A stretch of 64,000 nucleotides of DNA from an uncultured Lachnospiraceae bacterium (GCA_910587305.1 CAJUKV010000009.1:31235-95234), one strand, 5' to 3'; numbered from the stretch's first letter, positions 8,994-18,512 are shown. Translations and numbers: made by a program. The notes: generated from the sequence alone by a model not told the origin.

Positions 8994-10256
8994 CTATTTC
9001 TGATATTCTTTTCTATACTCCTGGGGCGTCTTATCCGTTATCTTCTTAAACATTTTTGAAAAATGAGAAAAATTATCGTATCCCACCTTCGATGCAATGA
9101 TTCCTACGGAAAATTTTGACTGCCTCAGAAGCTTTTTAGCCTCCTGCATTTTTTCCATGAGGACGTAATCCTTAAAGGTCGCCCCGGTCTTCTGCCGGAA
9201 TAGCCGTGAAAAATATTCCTCATTCAGATAGACTTCCCGCGCCACTTCCGTTCTGGAAATATTTTTGCTGAGATTCCTTTTTATATAGATAATTGCCTTC
9301 TCTATGGGGTCCTCCCCCTTTTCCTTTATGCCTGTCTCTTCCTCTGACGTCTCCCAGCAGATGAAAGCTTTTTGCTCTCTGTTCTGCTCTGCCATTCTGA
9401 GAAGCTTTAAATAAGTCAGATGAAATTTCTCCTGCATTTCTCCCGGATAAATGCTTATTTTAAAATCAAGATTGGAATTGACAAAATGAAAAAATACTTC
9501 CACATTTTCCCGTATAAGTTCTTCTATCCGTTCCGTCCGTTCCATGATCAGCACCATCCAATAGCGGTTTTCTATCAATGCGGAAATTCCCGCCTGCCCA
9601 TTTTGAGGCGCAAATATTTCTTCCATAACGTTGCAAAGCGCCATCTCAACCAGCTGTTTCCCCCATACATTGGTGATTTTATTCCATCTTTCCAGCTGAA
9701 TCAGAAGTGGGAAAAAATATGCATCCTTGTATTCAACTTCCAGCATCTGCCGCGCGTTTATTACCATCTGATCGGCTTCTTCATATTTCTCCTGGGACAA
9801 TTTTAAAAAAGCCATTTCCAGCAGAGCATTTCTTTGCTTCATTACCATCTTCTGGTTTTTCATAACATTTGCCATTTTCAGACGTTCTTCTACTCTGGCA
9901 ATCGCTTTCGCAATAGATTGCTCCACATCCTCATATCTTGCAGGCTGCAGGATATAATCAAAGCCTCCCATTTGAATCGCTTCCTTGGCATATCCAAATT
10001 CTGCATGAGAGGTAAGGAAAATACATTCCAAAAGCGGTAATTCCTTCTTCGCAAAGCGCCCTAAAGATAAGCCGTCTTCCTCGGGCATTTCAATATCTGT
10101 CACAAGAACATCCACAGGAAAATTCTTAAGAATTAACTTTGCCTCTTTCACGCTGCAGGTTGTAAATACCTGGGCAATTCCCAGCTTATCCCAACGGATT
10201 CCCTTTCTCAGGCTCTCCACCACCGCCTTCTGATCATCCACCATTAATACATTCAT
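8994..10256 (-). CDS. Response regulator, YesN-like (REC + AraC-type HTH)
   Basis: 420 aa. The receiver domain at the N-terminus has the acidic pair D7 D8 and phospho-acceptor Asp54 in VTDIEMPEEDG; the last ~100 residues are an AraC/XylS pair of helix-turn-helices with the family signature GYDNFSHFSKMFKKITDKTPQEYR. The middle 250 residues are the usual variable linker. The start at 10256 has a perfect GGAGG 7 nt upstream; longer reading into the upstream repeat is spurious. With the sensor kinase just upstream it should activate the oligosaccharide transporter and rhamnosidase genes. Candidate half-sites are noted at 15886-15967 and 18349-18377. Confidence 0.93.
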   Translation of the reverse strand: MNVLMVDDQKAVVESLRKGIRWDKLGIAQVFTTCSVKEAKLILKNFPVDVLVTDIEMPEEDGLSLGRFAKKELPLLECIFLTSHAEFGYAKEAIQMGGFDYILQPARYEDVEQSIAKAIARVEERLKMANVMKNQKMVMKQRNALLEMAFLKLSQEKYEEADQMVINARQMLEVEYKDAYFFPLLIQLERWNKITNVWGKQLVEMALCNVMEEIFAPQNGQAGISALIENRYWMVLIMERTERIEELIRENVEVFFHFVNSNLDFKISIYPGEMQEKFHLTYLKLLRMAEQNREQKAFICWETSEEETGIKEKGEDPIEKAIIYIKRNLSKNISRTEVAREVYLNEEYFSRLFRQKTGATFKDYVLMEKMQEAKKLLRQSKFSVGIIASKVGYDNFSHFSKMFKKITDKTPQEYRKEYQK

Positions 10257-10270
10257 TTGAATCCTCCTGC

Positions 10271-10471
10271 TTCCAACAGCCCACAAATTTAGACACAGGC
10301 ATAAATCAAGGGATTTTTCTTCACACTTCCAGGCATGCCGCCCTGCGGCACAAACAATGTGTGAAGAATGACCGTCAGGGCATTCTTCTAAGTGTGAAGA
10401 TAGCTTGCTTTGCAAGCCTTAAAAGTTCTTAGGCGGCGTTTTCTGACGCCTTAGAACTTCTCTTCACACTT
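10271..10471. repeat. Family B structured repeat, copy B1
   Basis: Lies between the kinase and regulator genes. TTCTTCACAC (10318-10327) pairs with GTGTGAAGAA (10359-10368) around an inner GCCGC/GCGGC; AAGTGTGAAGA (10390-10400) pairs with TCTTCACACTT (10461-10471) around a GCTTGC/GCAAGC hairpin and the apical AGGCGGCGTTTTCTGACGCC hairpin (10426-10456). The right arm supplies the TGA stop of the kinase gene. Relatives with different arm sequences but the same pairing occur at 16013-16230, 19035-19234 and 54305-54455. Confidence 0.7.
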
Positions 10472-12137
10472 GCCATGGTACAATTATCTCACTAACCGCC
10501 CCCTGTTCCGTATCAAAGTGGTATTCCATCTTCTCCCCGTAAAGGAATTCGCAACGACGCTTAATATTATTGATTCCCACGCTTCTAATTCCTACTTTGG
10601 CGTCTCCATTGATTTCCTCCAGAATATCCCGTGAATATCCCTGTCCGTTATCGCAGACAATGAGATCAAGATATCTTCCCTGCTCTGTCACCAGACATTC
10701 CGCTCTCACTTCAATTTCCAGTGGAATACCTCCTCCTAACTGCGCATATTTTACACTGTTTTCAACAAAAGTGTGGACAATCAGCGTGGGAACCATCCAC
10801 TCCATGGTATTTTGTTCCGCCATAATCCGAATTTCCACCGGCCGTCCGGTCATATGATTTTGCAGCTCCACGTAATTTTTAACAAAATCAAGCTCCTGCT
10901 TTAAAGTCACCACTTCCCTCTCCGTCTGAAGAAGGTAACGCAGGTGCTTTGAAAACGCCAGAATCAGCTCCTGTATCTTATTTGTCTCATTTCCGATTGC
11001 CAGCGCATTTATGGTTTTCAGCCCGTTAAGATAAAAATGAGGTTTTAATTGCAGCTGCAAATACTGCATCTGAGCCTTCTGTTTCTCTATAATTTCCTCA
11101 TACACCAAAAGCTTTTGTTCCTCCAGTTCCCGCACCATTTCCTCAAGGGTCTGATTCATCTCCTGTAGTTCGAGAAAATGCGTCTCCAACGGTGGAATCT
11201 CCCTGCTTTTATGCTTTTTTATGGTATCCATCGTACTTGTAAGTTGACGAATGGGACGAACTATCTCTTTTTTCATAAATCTGTACATACCGACGATTGC
11301 CAGCATAGACAGTACCGTTATCAAAAGCAGTAATATCAGCTGCATATTTACCATATTCCATATAGTTCTGGGATAAAGAGTACATACCCAAAGTTCCGTA
11401 CTTGGCACCCTCATCCCGCATATCTGGTAATTTAATATGATAGTCTGAAAAAAATCGCCATTCTCTTTGGTCAGTTTCACGAGCCCAAGCTTTTTCTCAA
11501 GATTTTGATCCCCATAGACAATATCGTTTTCCAGCAGCATCACCTGCGCCTGTCCATAAGCAAACGCATTTGCATTTTCCATACTGTATACGCCCGCTAC
11601 GGCGGCGCGTCCCTTTTTATATATAATCACCTGATAAAGTTGATCTTCAAGCGCAATGGACACCCAATGTCTTACCTGTTCCCCATCCTTTAGATTTTCC
11701 CGGATAGCGCTGTTTAAAAGAATTCCATTTCCCTGCTTTATCTTATCGTTCTTGGTATAATACCAGTTTGTCTCACAGTTATTGTAATATATAAAGAAGC
11801 CATCCATATCTTCCTTTACCAAAGAACGGTAATGAAGGGTCTCATGCAGATCATAAGCATTTCCAAATGCCGTCACTTCATCGGTTTCTTTCTGAAGCAC
11901 CTGAAAATTCGGATTGTTGTTATAGACTTCATACATCTCATGATCGATATCCTTCATAGCTTCCGCAGTCCTGTCAATATACTCCTGCAGCGCTTCCTTT
12001 TCTTCTTTTCTTCCGTTTGCCTGATAATTCCTAATCAGATACCAGTCCATCAAAAGCAGCAAAAACAGGATTGCCATATAGCCAATCATAAACGTAATAA
12101 CGATTGTCTTATTTAGCTGAATTAATCTTCTTCTCAT
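10464..12137 (-). CDS. Sensor histidine kinase, YesM-like
   Basis: 557 aa. One membrane helix near residues 10-30, an extracellular sensor of about 240 residues, a second helix (ILLLLITVLSMLAIVGMYRF), a HAMP linker with coiled coil, then the His_kinase domain with the phospho-acceptor in LKPHFYLNGLKTI (His367) and a HATPase with the N-box FVENSVKYAQ and CDNGQGYS. This is the architecture of kinases paired with AraC-type regulators in carbohydrate uptake loci. GAGG lies 8 nt before the ATG at 12137; the longer reading frame runs into a family D repeat. It probably senses a rhamnoside or the loaded binding protein. Confidence 0.92.
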   Translation of the reverse strand: MRRRLIQLNKTIVITFMIGYMAILFLLLLMDWYLIRNYQANGRKEEKEALQEYIDRTAEAMKDIDHEMYEVYNNNPNFQVLQKETDEVTAFGNAYDLHETLHYRSLVKEDMDGFFIYYNNCETNWYYTKNDKIKQGNGILLNSAIRENLKDGEQVRHWVSIALEDQLYQVIIYKKGRAAVAGVYSMENANAFAYGQAQVMLLENDIVYGDQNLEKKLGLVKLTKENGDFFQTIILNYQICGMRVPSTELWVCTLYPRTIWNMVNMQLILLLLITVLSMLAIVGMYRFMKKEIVRPIRQLTSTMDTIKKHKSREIPPLETHFLELQEMNQTLEEMVRELEEQKLLVYEEIIEKQKAQMQYLQLQLKPHFYLNGLKTINALAIGNETNKIQELILAFSKHLRYLLQTEREVVTLKQELDFVKNYVELQNHMTGRPVEIRIMAEQNTMEWMVPTLIVHTFVENSVKYAQLGGGIPLEIEVRAECLVTEQGRYLDLIVCDNGQGYSRDILEEINGDAKVGIRSVGINNIKRRCEFLYGEKMEYHFDTEQGAVSEIIVPWQV

Positions 12138-12317
12138 GAACAAAGCCTCTGTTTCATTCCCGCGGGCAACGAGCCAGGCGGCCATACCTGCATGTCCATT
12201 TGGCGACTGCCGCGAGGGTCCTTGACTTCAAGCGTTCCCTACCCTCTCCAATATAGCATGATTACGGATAATCCACAACGCCGACATACGGCTCTTGTCG
12301 CATGCCGGCCGTATTTA
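12138..12317. repeat. Intergenic stretch with family D repeat (D2, core 12157-12182)
   Basis: The minus-strand reading of 12157-12182 contains CTGGCTCGTTGCCCGCGGGA, matching the D core elsewhere with few changes. It sits directly before the kinase ribosome site. No gene is seen here. Confidence 0.55.
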
Positions 12318-13205
12318 TCATCCTTTTACGCCGCCAACCACAATTCCTTTCACAAAGTACTTTTGGAAAAACGGATAAATGCACAGTACGGGCAGAATAC
12401 CGATTACGGCGATTGCCATGCGGGCGCTGACGCTGGGGAGCTTTGCCACATCCACTGCCGAAACGGCCGAGCTCTGTCCGCTGGTTAAAAACTGGATATT
12501 TGTAATAATGGTATTTAAGATCGCCTGAATGCTGTAAAGCTTTTCATCTGTCACATAGTACATGCTGTTCATCCAGTCATTCCAGTATCCTAACCCGGCC
12601 ATCAAAGAAATCGTGGCCATCATGGGTTTGGAAAGGGGAAGAACTATCTTCCACAAAATCGTATACTCCCCTGCGCCGTCAATTCTGGCGGCCTCCACCA
12701 ACGCATCCGGAATGTTTGCGGTAAAGAAGGAGCGCATCATGATTACATAAAATCCACTCATTAAGAGGGAAGGAACCACTAATGCCCACAGAGTATTTTT
12801 GATATGGAAGGTTTGGGTATACATCATATAAGTAGGCACCAGACCGCCATTAAACAACATCGTAAAAAACACAAAGAAAGAAAATCCATATCGGAAAGGC
12901 AGCTCTTTCCTTGACAGGGGATAGGCAAACATAATCGTCATGGTAACGCTCGCCAATGTGCCAATCAAAGTTACCAGAATCGTAATCCCGTACCCTCTCA
13001 CAATCTTCATGCTGCTTTTGAACAAGTAGGCGTAAGCTCCAAAGGACCAGCTTTTTGGCCAGAATGTATATCCATACTGTGCCAGAGCTTCTTCACTGGA
13101 AAGTGATGAGGATAGCAGTAAAAGGAACGGCGCCAGAGCGGCAATGGTCAGTAAAATAAAGATAATATTTAAAATAATCTGTCCTGTTTTATTTTTTGAT
13201 ACCAT
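12318..13205 (-). CDS. ABC sugar permease, LplC/YtcP-like
   Basis: 295-residue inner-membrane permease of the carbohydrate uptake 1 class with six predicted helices. The conserved EAA loop reads EAARIDGAGEYTILWKIVLP, the docking site for an MsmX-type ATPase, which is not encoded here. GGAGGGGAG stands just before the ATG at 13205. It is 11 bp downstream of the partner permease gene, so the two are translated from one transcript. Substrate is inferred as a rhamnose-containing oligosaccharide from the neighbouring GH78 genes. Confidence 0.92.
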   Translation of the reverse strand: MVSKNKTGQIILNIIFILLTIAALAPFLLLLSSSLSSEEALAQYGYTFWPKSWSFGAYAYLFKSSMKIVRGYGITILVTLIGTLASVTMTIMFAYPLSRKELPFRYGFSFFVFFTMLFNGGLVPTYMMYTQTFHIKNTLWALVVPSLLMSGFYVIMMRSFFTANIPDALVEAARIDGAGEYTILWKIVLPLSKPMMATISLMAGLGYWNDWMNSMYYVTDEKLYSIQAILNTIITNIQFLTSGQSSAVSAVDVAKLPSVSARMAIAVIGILPVLCIYPFFQKYFVKGIVVGGVKG

Positions 13206-13216
13206 ACTCTCCCCTC

Positions 13217-14164
13217 CTAGAATAAAGCATTTTCTTCGTCAACCTTACGCACAATTGCATTAGCGGCAAGCACCAGAATAAAGCCAAGAACAGACTGCAG
13301 AAATCCCGCTGCGGAAGATCTTCCGATATCGTTTAATTGCGTCAGCCCCTTGTAAACAAACACGTCAATCGTGTCGGTTACGGAGGAAATCATGCCGGAG
13401 CGCATGGGAACCTGATAGAACAAACCAAAGTCCGAATAAAACATACGACCCAGATTCAGTAATGTCATGGTGATGATAGTTCCCCTGAGTCCCGGAAGCG
13501 TTACGTGCCACACCTGCTTCCATTTACTGGCTCCATCCACCGTAGCCGCCTCATAAAGGGAAGAATCAATACCGATTACCGTTGCATAATACAGGATACT
13601 GGTATAGCCAAAGCCTTTCCAAAGATTCACAATCGTAAGTATCACCGGCCAGTATTTCGTGGTGGTATACCAGCTGATGGGTTTCCCGCCCAGAGATTCA
13701 ATTATCTTATTCAGATAACCGTTTTCCTGGCTTAAAAAGCCAAATACAATATAGGAAACCACTACCATGGAAATCAGATAAGGAATCAAAATAACCGTCT
13801 GATAAACTTTCTTATTCATGGTTCCCCTAAGGAAATTCAGCATAATGGCAATCGTCACCGCCACAATTGTACCCAGCAGAATGAATACAAAATTATATCC
13901 GATGGTATTTCGTATAATGTTAAACGCATCGTTCGTCTTAAAAAGGTAAGTAAAATTACTAAGCCCCGCCCAGTCGCTTCCCCATATGCCCTTGCTGTAA
14001 TCAAACCGCTTAAAAGCAATGACCAGACCGGCCATAGGAATATAATTATTTATGATCAGATATATCAGCCCCGGCAGCATCATCGAAAACAGCGCCAGCG
14101 TCATTCTTGCATTTCTGGCCGCGCTTTTCTTTTTTGCCACCGCCGCCTTTGCTTTATTTGCCAT
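13217..14164 (-). CDS. ABC sugar permease, LplB/YteP-like
   Basis: 315 aa, with a lysine/alanine-rich cytoplasmic start and six membrane helices beginning with MTLALFSMMLPGLIYLIIN. The EAA motif is EAATVDGASKWKQVWHVTLP. It forms the heterodimeric channel with the permease encoded just downstream. GGAGG lies 7 nt before the ATG. A hairpin between this gene and the binding-protein gene probably lowers its transcription relative to the binding protein. Confidence 0.92.
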   Translation of the reverse strand: MANKAKAAVAKKKSAARNARMTLALFSMMLPGLIYLIINNYIPMAGLVIAFKRFDYSKGIWGSDWAGLSNFTYLFKTNDAFNIIRNTIGYNFVFILLGTIVAVTIAIMLNFLRGTMNKKVYQTVILIPYLISMVVVSYIVFGFLSQENGYLNKIIESLGGKPISWYTTTKYWPVILTIVNLWKGFGYTSILYYATVIGIDSSLYEAATVDGASKWKQVWHVTLPGLRGTIITMTLLNLGRMFYSDFGLFYQVPMRSGMISSVTDTIDVFVYKGLTQLNDIGRSSAAGFLQSVLGFILVLAANAIVRKVDEENALF

Positions 14165-14188
14165 AAAAATCCTCCATTCTTAAAAATT

Positions 14189-14252
14189 GCCGCTGCCCGG
14201 GACAGGAATCAGGCGGACACTATGCCTTAAGACCTTTGCCTTAAGCAGCGGC
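14189..14252 (-). terminator. Intercistronic hairpin between binding protein and permease genes
   Basis: GCCGCTGC (14189-14196) pairs with GCAGCGGC (14245-14252); on the minus strand the stem is followed by AATTTTT. Such partial terminators after a binding-protein gene are common and give less permease than binding protein. The other strand also carries a T-rich tail (GGCTTTGTTTTATTTTTTT), so the structure could work both ways. Confidence 0.6.
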
Positions 14253-14272
14253 TTTGTTTTATTTTTTTCTAT

Positions 14273-15781
14273 TTACTGTGCGCTGAGGAACTCGTCCAGC
14301 TGCTTTTGCTTTTCCGCAATAATCTCATTGATTCCGGCCGCCTCTAACTCGCTCTTTGCCTGGGCAATTGTGCTTTCAACCTCCACTGCCCCGGACATTA
14401 AAGGCTGATAATACTTATCCATTACGCTTAAGCATGCCGCATACTGATCGGTAACCGGCGTGGTATCAAAGGCAAAACCAAAAGCTTTGGTCTTTAAAGT
14501 TTCTTTATTAAATGCAATCAAATCCTCAAAGAAGGCAGGTCCGTTAATATCCAAAGGATAGGTGTTTCCTGAATAGGGAACGATCCAGTATCCTTCCGCC
14601 ATACCATATCCGCAATCCGCCGCTGTTTTCCCTTCCGGGAAGGAAATCGTACCATCATCGTTTACCACATAGTGCGTTCCCTCAATACCGTCCGCAAGCA
14701 GCGTACAAATCTCTTTATCGGTATAAAGAACTTCCATAGCTTTCCATGCGGTATCCTTGCGGGATGAGTTCTGATTAATCCCATAGCACAGCGCCTGATA
14801 GGAGTTTGACTGTGCCCACTTGTCAACGACAACGGTACGGATACATCCGGCAGCCGCATTTACGCCATAATTATCAAATACGGAAATCGCCTGTTTGTTC
14901 AGAATCATTGTCTGCCAGGGAGTGGTGTTGCTTAAAATATCAGGCATAATCAGTCCGTTATTGTACCAGGTCTCAGCCCATGTGCAGAATTCCGTAAAAT
15001 CATCGGTATCCAGAACGTTTTTCACCGTGGTGTCCTGTCCACAATCCTCTAAGACGCCTACCCATCTCTCATCTCCGAGGCCATCCCATGACCACTGTCC
15101 AATCAAAGTCGTTCCTCCCTGGGGAACCAACGCATAGCGTTCCGGATATTTCTCGTGAGCCGCGTAAAGGAAATCGCTGACCTCCTGCATCGAAAGCTTT
15201 TGTCCGTCCTCAATTCCCAGCTCCGCCGCCACTTCCGCGTCAATATTTAAGCCAAAATAGTTACCGAAGTTTCTTAAATTAGGTACTGCATAAATTTTCC
15301 CGTCAATGGTAGTTCCTTTCATTTCCTCCGCAGACCACACAGCCTTAAATTCCTCGGATGCATTGGCATAATAGTCTGTCAGGTCGGTTAACTGCCCGTT
15401 TTTCACAAAGGTGGTAAGAGGTGTTCCAAAGACGGCAATCACATCCGCCTCGTCCCCTGTAAAGAGCAGGTTGGACTGTTGCTGCCAGTTGCCTGTTGAG
15501 ATAAAGTTTATATTAAAATGCAGGCCATACTTTTCTTCCGCAATCTTATTAATCTCCGCCTCCACCATATCCGCATCGGGAAGGTCATATACGGTGGGAA
15601 GATGAAGCGCTACCTCCTCTGCCTCTCCGCTGCCTGCCGTTCCTCCTTCCTGACTGCCGCTTTCCTGTGCCGTATCCCCTTTTGATACATTGCCGCCTGC
15701 CGAATCCTTTCCGCCGCAGGCCGCAAGGGAAATTACCATAGCCGCCGCGCCTAAAAGCGCGATCATTTTTTTCATTTTCAT
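14273..15781 (-). CDS. Extracellular substrate-binding lipoprotein, LplA-like (DUF3502-type C-terminus)
   Basis: 502 aa. The signal peptide MKMKKMIALLGAAAMVISLAAC ends in the lipobox LAAC, followed by a Gly/Ser/Glu-rich tether and a family 1 solute-binding fold. The C-terminal part, which runs through TYPLDINGPAFFEDLIAFN to an Ala/Glu-rich helix, resembles the DUF3502 tail of LplA-like proteins. GGAGGG precedes the ATG at 15781 by 6 nt, so I prefer it to an in-frame ATG five codons upstream. It captures the oligosaccharide at the cell surface for the two permeases downstream. Confidence 0.92.
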   Translation of the reverse strand: MKMKKMIALLGAAAMVISLAACGGKDSAGGNVSKGDTAQESGSQEGGTAGSGEAEEVALHLPTVYDLPDADMVEAEINKIAEEKYGLHFNINFISTGNWQQQSNLLFTGDEADVIAVFGTPLTTFVKNGQLTDLTDYYANASEEFKAVWSAEEMKGTTIDGKIYAVPNLRNFGNYFGLNIDAEVAAELGIEDGQKLSMQEVSDFLYAAHEKYPERYALVPQGGTTLIGQWSWDGLGDERWVGVLEDCGQDTTVKNVLDTDDFTEFCTWAETWYNNGLIMPDILSNTTPWQTMILNKQAISVFDNYGVNAAAGCIRTVVVDKWAQSNSYQALCYGINQNSSRKDTAWKAMEVLYTDKEICTLLADGIEGTHYVVNDDGTISFPEGKTAADCGYGMAEGYWIVPYSGNTYPLDINGPAFFEDLIAFNKETLKTKAFGFAFDTTPVTDQYAACLSVMDKYYQPLMSGAVEVESTIAQAKSELEAAGINEIIAEKQKQLDEFLSAQ

Positions 15782-15885
15782 AAGGAATCCCTCCATTTTT
15801 ATTTTGGTAAATCGTCTTGATTGTTAAGTCTTATTTTATCTGCATACAACGGATTCATCTGTAATTTTCGTGTTTCAAATTGTTC

Positions 15886-15967
15886 TTTTTGTGATGTAAG
15901 TCCGGCGTTTCCTCTATGCAATCCGAATCATTTGATATTTTTGTGATTCGATTTTTTGTTTTTGTGA
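15886..15967 (-). promoter_or_regulatory. Candidate regulator half-sites upstream of the transporter operon
   Basis: The 9-mer TTTTTGTGA (read on the plus strand) occurs three times: 15886-15894, 15938-15946 and 15959-15967. The last two are 21 bp apart, two helical turns, and the first is 52 bp away, about five turns. The same spacing of a similar motif appears upstream of the second rhamnosidase gene. The arrangement fits AraC-type binding; assignment to the YesN-like regulator is inference. Confidence 0.5.
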
Positions 15968-16012
15968 CATTTAAATTTTACCGGTAATCGAGCAGGAAAG
16001 ATTTTTCTCCCT

Positions 16013-16230
16013 GCAGCAAAGCTGCGGGGAATCAGACCCGGAGAGATTGAAAGAGGCTGGCCCGCATTGCAAGTCAGCCTGTACTCTTTCTCTCTTCCTG
16101 ACACGCCGCTTTGCGGCGCAAACTCTACATCAATCTTTTCAAAAGAATCGCCCAAGGCGATTCTTCGCGAGATGACTTAGATTTTCTAAGGCGGCGTCTT
16201 CTGCCGCCTTAGAAAATCTTCATCTCGTTT
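16013..16230. repeat. Family B structured repeat, copy B2
   Basis: The 438-bp gap upstream of the binding-protein gene holds the half-sites and this repeat. Its best stem is CGAGATGA pairing with TCATCTCG around AGATTTTCTAAGGCGGC pairing with GCCGCCTTAGAAAATCT, capped by GTCTTCT (apex 16184-16214). GAATCGCC/GGCGATTC and GCCGC/GCGGC hairpins precede it. The right arm holds the TGA stop of the rhamnosidase gene. The long GC-rich stem could also end transcription. Confidence 0.7.
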
Positions 16231-18193
16231 TTACCACCGTCTCTTTTCCCGCCGGAAGCCTATGGGCTTTTCCATTCACCCACAACGTTCCGCCGGAAAT
16301 ATCTGTCCATACCCTGATTTCTTTTTCATTGGCAATAACCTCCACCTCTCCTCCCGGAACAGGGACCTTTCCGCTAAACGACTTCAAGTCCCCCAAATCA
16401 GGGCGCACGTCAAAGGTCTCATATGCCACCCTCGTATTTTGCACGCCCAGACGAAATGCCCCAAGCAGGTAAATGGGACTTGCGCTCCATGCATGGCACA
16501 GGGATTTCTCATAAGGATTTCCATACATGGCATAATGCTCCGTCCCCGTCATATCAGGATCGTATTCCTCATACAGTGTGGTAGCCCCTGTTTCTAGCAT
16601 GCTTCCGTAATACTGCCGAATGGATTCCTCCAAAAGGGTTCCGTTGCCCTCCAGACAATGAACCTGATTTTCATAGAACTTAAAGTAAGGCGTTGTGATC
16701 TGTCTTACTTCCTCATTCAAAATAACCTTTTCATATATATCCTTTTTTTGTTTCTTACTGCAGGGCAAAAACAGATAAGCCAGAATGTTGCTGTGGCGGG
16801 TTACGCTGCGCCTGCCGGACTCATAGCTGTCAATAAAAACTTCTTTTTCTTTATCATAAAACTTTTCCATTATCAGTTTGTACAGCCTTTGCGCTTTTTG
16901 CAAGTACTCTTCCCCAATAGAAAGGCTCTGCGCTGCTTTCAGCAATTCTCCATAGCATTCCAAAGCCTTTGCATACAAAATCTGTTCTCCGCACAATGCC
17001 CCTTCTTTATCCATGGGAGCCCAGTCAATAAAGATCCAGTCCCCCGGCTTCTCTCTCATAAATCCGTCGCTGCTTTCCCTGCCCTCGCAAAAGGCCACTA
17101 CCTCCTTCATCTGAGGCAGTATCTGACGGACGAATTTTCGGTCGCCATAAGTCTGATAATATTCCTTTACACCTATCATCCAGAAAAAGGTGTAATCCAT
17201 AATTGTGTTAATATGACGCTTAAAGGGTGCCTTCCCTCCCAGCGCAGTCAGCGTACGCTTTTCAATCTCCTGGTCCAAAAACAAATACCGGTTCACAAAC
17301 AGACTCTGGTAGGCGTCCGCGGACCATACCCATCTGTCCCTCTTGATCCCATCCAGAAAAAATTCACGGCTATTTAAATGAAAAGTGTATGCCGCTGCAT
17401 CCCACACCCGGTTTATCAGCTCGTCCTCGCACTGAAAGCTTCCTCTATATGCCAACGGAAGATACTCGTATTTTGCCTCTGCCTCCGCTTTCTCGTCGCT
17501 CACGTAAACATACCGGAACGCGCAGGGCGGATAAGACAGCTCTCCCTCCTTTGGCTCCTGCACAAAGTGAATCACACTCCACTCATCGTCCAAAGCTTCC
17601 TCCCTGGATTCACCAAAATTTACCCGCACTTTTTTATCTCCCAGATGATAAAGTCTTACCGCCGCAAAGGTCTCCTTCCCATAATCAAACAAGACTCCCT
17701 TTCCTGCCTTTTCCTTATTTATATAAGAAATCGGCCGATAGGAAAAGGGAAAAATCTCAGGCGTTTTTTCCCTGTCCACAAACAGATCGCTGACGCCTAC
17801 CGGTTCAAAATGCATGGACAAATCGTCCGCCTCCCAGCTTTCGTCACTTTCAATAACGCCGTCCACATAAATAGATGGAAAAGTTTTCAGATTGGACACC
17901 CGAATCTGTATCGTTACCGTACCTGCCTCCAGCAAAATATCCGTCTTTCCTCCAAACTTTTTCACTTCCCACGGATTCGGCCCCGTCTGAACCGAAGTAG
18001 ACACATGCCCGCAGGCGTGGATATGAAAGATTCCTCCCGGGGTTGTCACCTTTTTTTGAAAAATTACCACCGGCTCCGGAGCATACATTTTCCACACCAC
18101 CGGCTCCGGGCAGCCGTACTGCTGCCGTCTGTCATGCAATATCAGATTGTGATATGCCTCAAATTCTCCAAATTTCCAAATCCATTTTGCCAT
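16220..18193 (-). CDS. GH78-like alpha-L-rhamnosidase, compact form
   Basis: 657-residue protein with a short N-terminal sandwich (1-150), a Bac_rhamnosid-like middle and a six-hairpin barrel. The acid motif reads DGIKRDRWVWSAD, the variant of the GH78 DxxxRxExxxW signature seen in divergent members, and GATTLYEEYDP gives the second carboxylate. There is no signal peptide. I start at the ATG at 18193, with AAAGGAC 8 nt before it; an ATG six codons upstream overlaps that site. It is the first gene of the transcript that continues toward the binding protein. It may act on another rhamnoside linkage than the large GH78 enzyme. Confidence 0.82.
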   Translation of the reverse strand: MAKWIWKFGEFEAYHNLILHDRRQQYGCPEPVVWKMYAPEPVVIFQKKVTTPGGIFHIHACGHVSTSVQTGPNPWEVKKFGGKTDILLEAGTVTIQIRVSNLKTFPSIYVDGVIESDESWEADDLSMHFEPVGVSDLFVDREKTPEIFPFSYRPISYINKEKAGKGVLFDYGKETFAAVRLYHLGDKKVRVNFGESREEALDDEWSVIHFVQEPKEGELSYPPCAFRYVYVSDEKAEAEAKYEYLPLAYRGSFQCEDELINRVWDAAAYTFHLNSREFFLDGIKRDRWVWSADAYQSLFVNRYLFLDQEIEKRTLTALGGKAPFKRHINTIMDYTFFWMIGVKEYYQTYGDRKFVRQILPQMKEVVAFCEGRESSDGFMREKPGDWIFIDWAPMDKEGALCGEQILYAKALECYGELLKAAQSLSIGEEYLQKAQRLYKLIMEKFYDKEKEVFIDSYESGRRSVTRHSNILAYLFLPCSKKQKKDIYEKVILNEEVRQITTPYFKFYENQVHCLEGNGTLLEESIRQYYGSMLETGATTLYEEYDPDMTGTEHYAMYGNPYEKSLCHAWSASPIYLLGAFRLGVQNTRVAYETFDVRPDLGDLKSFSGKVPVPGGEVEVIANEKEIRVWTDISGGTLWVNGKAHRLPAGKETVVKTR

Positions 18194-18348
18194 AATTTTC
18201 TGTCCTTTCATTTGTTATTACAATTGTTCGCCTCGCTAAACCGTTACCTGCCATCTTCCTGCGCCATAATACCGCTCTTTCTTCTGATGCCGGATAGCTT
18301 AAAAGAATGACTTTAACTATATCATCTTAGGCCGGAAATAATCTATGA

Positions 18349-18377
18349 TTTTTGTGTGAAAGATTGGTGATTTTGTA
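18349..18377 (-). promoter_or_regulatory. Candidate regulator half-sites upstream of second rhamnosidase
   Basis: GATTTTTGTG and GATTTTGTAA lie with their central G residues exactly 21 bp apart (18354 and 18375), about 160 bp upstream of the rhamnosidase start. The spacing equals that of the motif pair upstream of the binding-protein gene. No clear -10/-35 pair could be assigned. Confidence 0.45.
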
Positions 18378-18512
18378 ACTATAAATCCCAGAGGATGTCG
18401 CAAAACGGCAGATTCATGCAATATATAGCAGCCATACGCCAGAAGTTTGTCATATATTGTATAGAAGCCAAGTTTTGCAACAGCCCCGTGAGAACGCATA
18501 AAAGCTTAAAAC

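Noticed and set aside
15928..16155. 75-codon minus-strand frame upstream of the second rhamnosidase stop
   Set aside because: It covers the regulator half-sites and family B repeat copy B2, and lacks a ribosome site.
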